NCBI GenBank assembly: GCA_947456845.1
Contig: CANGUJ010000258.1
Coordinates: 1-6,085 of the forward strand
Reading direction: 5' to 3'
DNA: 6,085 bases
Origin: Burkholderiales bacterium
GTDB lineage: Bacteria > Pseudomonadota > Gammaproteobacteria > Burkholderiales > JAEUOS01
The notes beneath the pieces were generated by a model. The model was given only the letters and a program-made list of their open reading frames with translations, did no database searches and was not told the DNA's origin. Below are positions 5,290 through 6,085 of the stretch, in pieces; the stretch's first letter is position 1; every line of letters starts with the position of its first letter. A program made the translations under genes and the position numbers.

Positions 5290-6085
5290 ATGCTGAGCCG
5301 GCTCCTGCGACACTTTCTGCGCCGCAGCCACTCGCCACCTCCGTCCGAGAAAGCGCCGGAAACATCCCTTGACCAAGCTGTTGCCCTGATCAACCAGGGC
5401 CGGCCGAAAGATTCGCTTGCGGCCTTGCAGCGCCTGACGGCTGCCCGGCCGGATTCGGCCCAATGCTGGCTCTGGCTAGCGCGGGCCAGGGCGGCCGTGC
5501 GCCAAGACGACGCTGCCGACGATGCCTTCGCGGAAGCCATCGAATGCGCCCTGACGCCGGCCAGCCGTGCGGCGATCCGCGCCGAGCGGGCGCGCGCCAG
5601 AGGGGATCTCCAGACGTCGCTGCTGGAACTTCGCGCCGCTTGGGCGCGACATCCGGGTGATGAGGAGATCGGCAATCAACTCGGCCTGTCTCTCGAGGCC
5701 GCGCATCATTTCGACGAGGCGGAGTCGGTTTTCGGCTATGCACTGGAACGCCAGCCTGACTCAGCAGTGCTGCTCAACAATGCCTGCAATCTTGCGGTCC
5801 GCGCGCGTGGCATCGAGGCGGGATCAAGAGCCTTCGAGCAGGCCATGCTAAGGCGGCCGGGCGACGCCGTACTGCGCTACAACTTCGCCGTGCAATGCGC
5901 CGCGGCGGGCTGCCACGAGCGGGCGGTGGAACTGTATCGCGCGGCGTTACAAAACGACCCCGGCGTCGGCATGGCACAAGTCAATCTTTCGCTAGAGCTC
6001 TTCCTGCTCGGCCGGTTTTCCGAGGCCTACGGGCATTTCGAGACGCGCTGGCATTTTGTCACCGGGCTGCGCGGCACCTACGCCC
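5290..6085 (+). CDS. TPR-repeat protein, 3' partial, possibly the N-terminal half of a TPR-glycosyltransferase
   Basis: An open frame of 265 codons starts at ATG 5290, 13 bases after the moaC stop, and runs off the window. Residues 1-~25 are basic then Pro/Ser-rich (MLSRLLRHFLRRSHSPPPSE), with no convincing signal peptide. Helical TPR-like units then follow, at roughly 27-60, 60-90, 124-157, 158-192, 193-226 and 227-255; the best are GNQLGLSLEAAHHFDEAESV and YNFAVQCAAAGCHERAVELY, with family-typical Gly/Ala/Tyr positions. The last unit, NLSLELFLLGRFSEAYGHFETRW, resembles the final repeat before the glycosyltransferase domain in bacterial TPR-glycosyltransferase proteins, so such a domain may follow. 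No Shine-Dalgarno is evident before the ATG, suggesting translation coupled to moaC. Codon bias and GC match moaC. TPR content is firm; enzyme function is a guess until the 3' half is seen. Confidence 0.8.
   Translation, partial: MLSRLLRHFLRRSHSPPPSEKAPETSLDQAVALINQGRPKDSLAALQRLTAARPDSAQCWLWLARARAAVRQDDAADDAFAEAIECALTPASRAAIRAERARARGDLQTSLLELRAAWARHPGDEEIGNQLGLSLEAAHHFDEAESVFGYALERQPDSAVLLNNACNLAVRARGIEAGSRAFEQAMLRRPGDAVLRYNFAVQCAAAGCHERAVELYRAALQNDPGVGMAQVNLSLELFLLGRFSEAYGHFETRWHFVTGLRGTYA

Noticed and set aside
4761..5675. 304-codon minus-strand frame across moaC and the TPR gene
   Set aside because: It overlaps two well-supported plus-strand genes and its translation is low-complexity Ser/Arg/Ala without domains.

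Overview
The window looks like a piece of chromosome from a GC-rich proteobacterium, most likely a betaproteobacterium. The reasons are the GC-rich coding sequence with strong third-position G/C bias and the character of the ValS tail, TusA, BepA-type protease and MoaC proteins. This assignment rests on protein character and not on a database search. No tRNA, rRNA, CRISPR array, insertion sequence or integrase is visible.

Layout: (a) 1-521 is the 3' end of valS (+). (b) 589-825 is tusA (-), convergent with valS; a strong GC-rich hairpin lies in the 67-base gap. (c) 826-972 is a divergent intergenic region with two perfect inverted repeats, leading into (d) a ChrB-domain protein at 973-1938 (+). 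(e) 1939-2108 is a less GC-rich spacer with a hairpin and a 13-base palindrome. (f) 2109-3122 is a class I SAM-dependent O-methyltransferase of the COMT/acetylserotonin type (+), clearly less GC-rich than its neighbours. (g) 3142-4689 is a BepA-like periplasmic M48 metalloprotease with a TPR tail (-), only 19 bases from the methyltransferase and convergent with it. (h) 4690-4787 is a divergent promoter region. (i) 4788-5276 is moaC (+). (j) Thirteen bases further on starts a TPR-repeat protein (+) that stays open to the end of the window at 6085; its last visible repeat resembles those of TPR-glycosyltransferase fusion proteins.

Functionally most of the window is housekeeping: protein synthesis (ValS), sulfur transfer (TusA), molybdenum cofactor synthesis (MoaC, with TusA a possible indirect contributor) and outer-membrane protein quality control (BepA-like). 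The accessory part is 0.9-3.1 kb: a ChrB-domain gene without a chrA transporter in view, and an orphan methyltransferase whose base composition suggests acquisition from elsewhere. I see no convincing evidence of a new multi-gene system. The points most worth a second look are the operator-like repeats between tusA and chrB, the methyltransferase insertion, and the unfinished TPR gene at the right edge.
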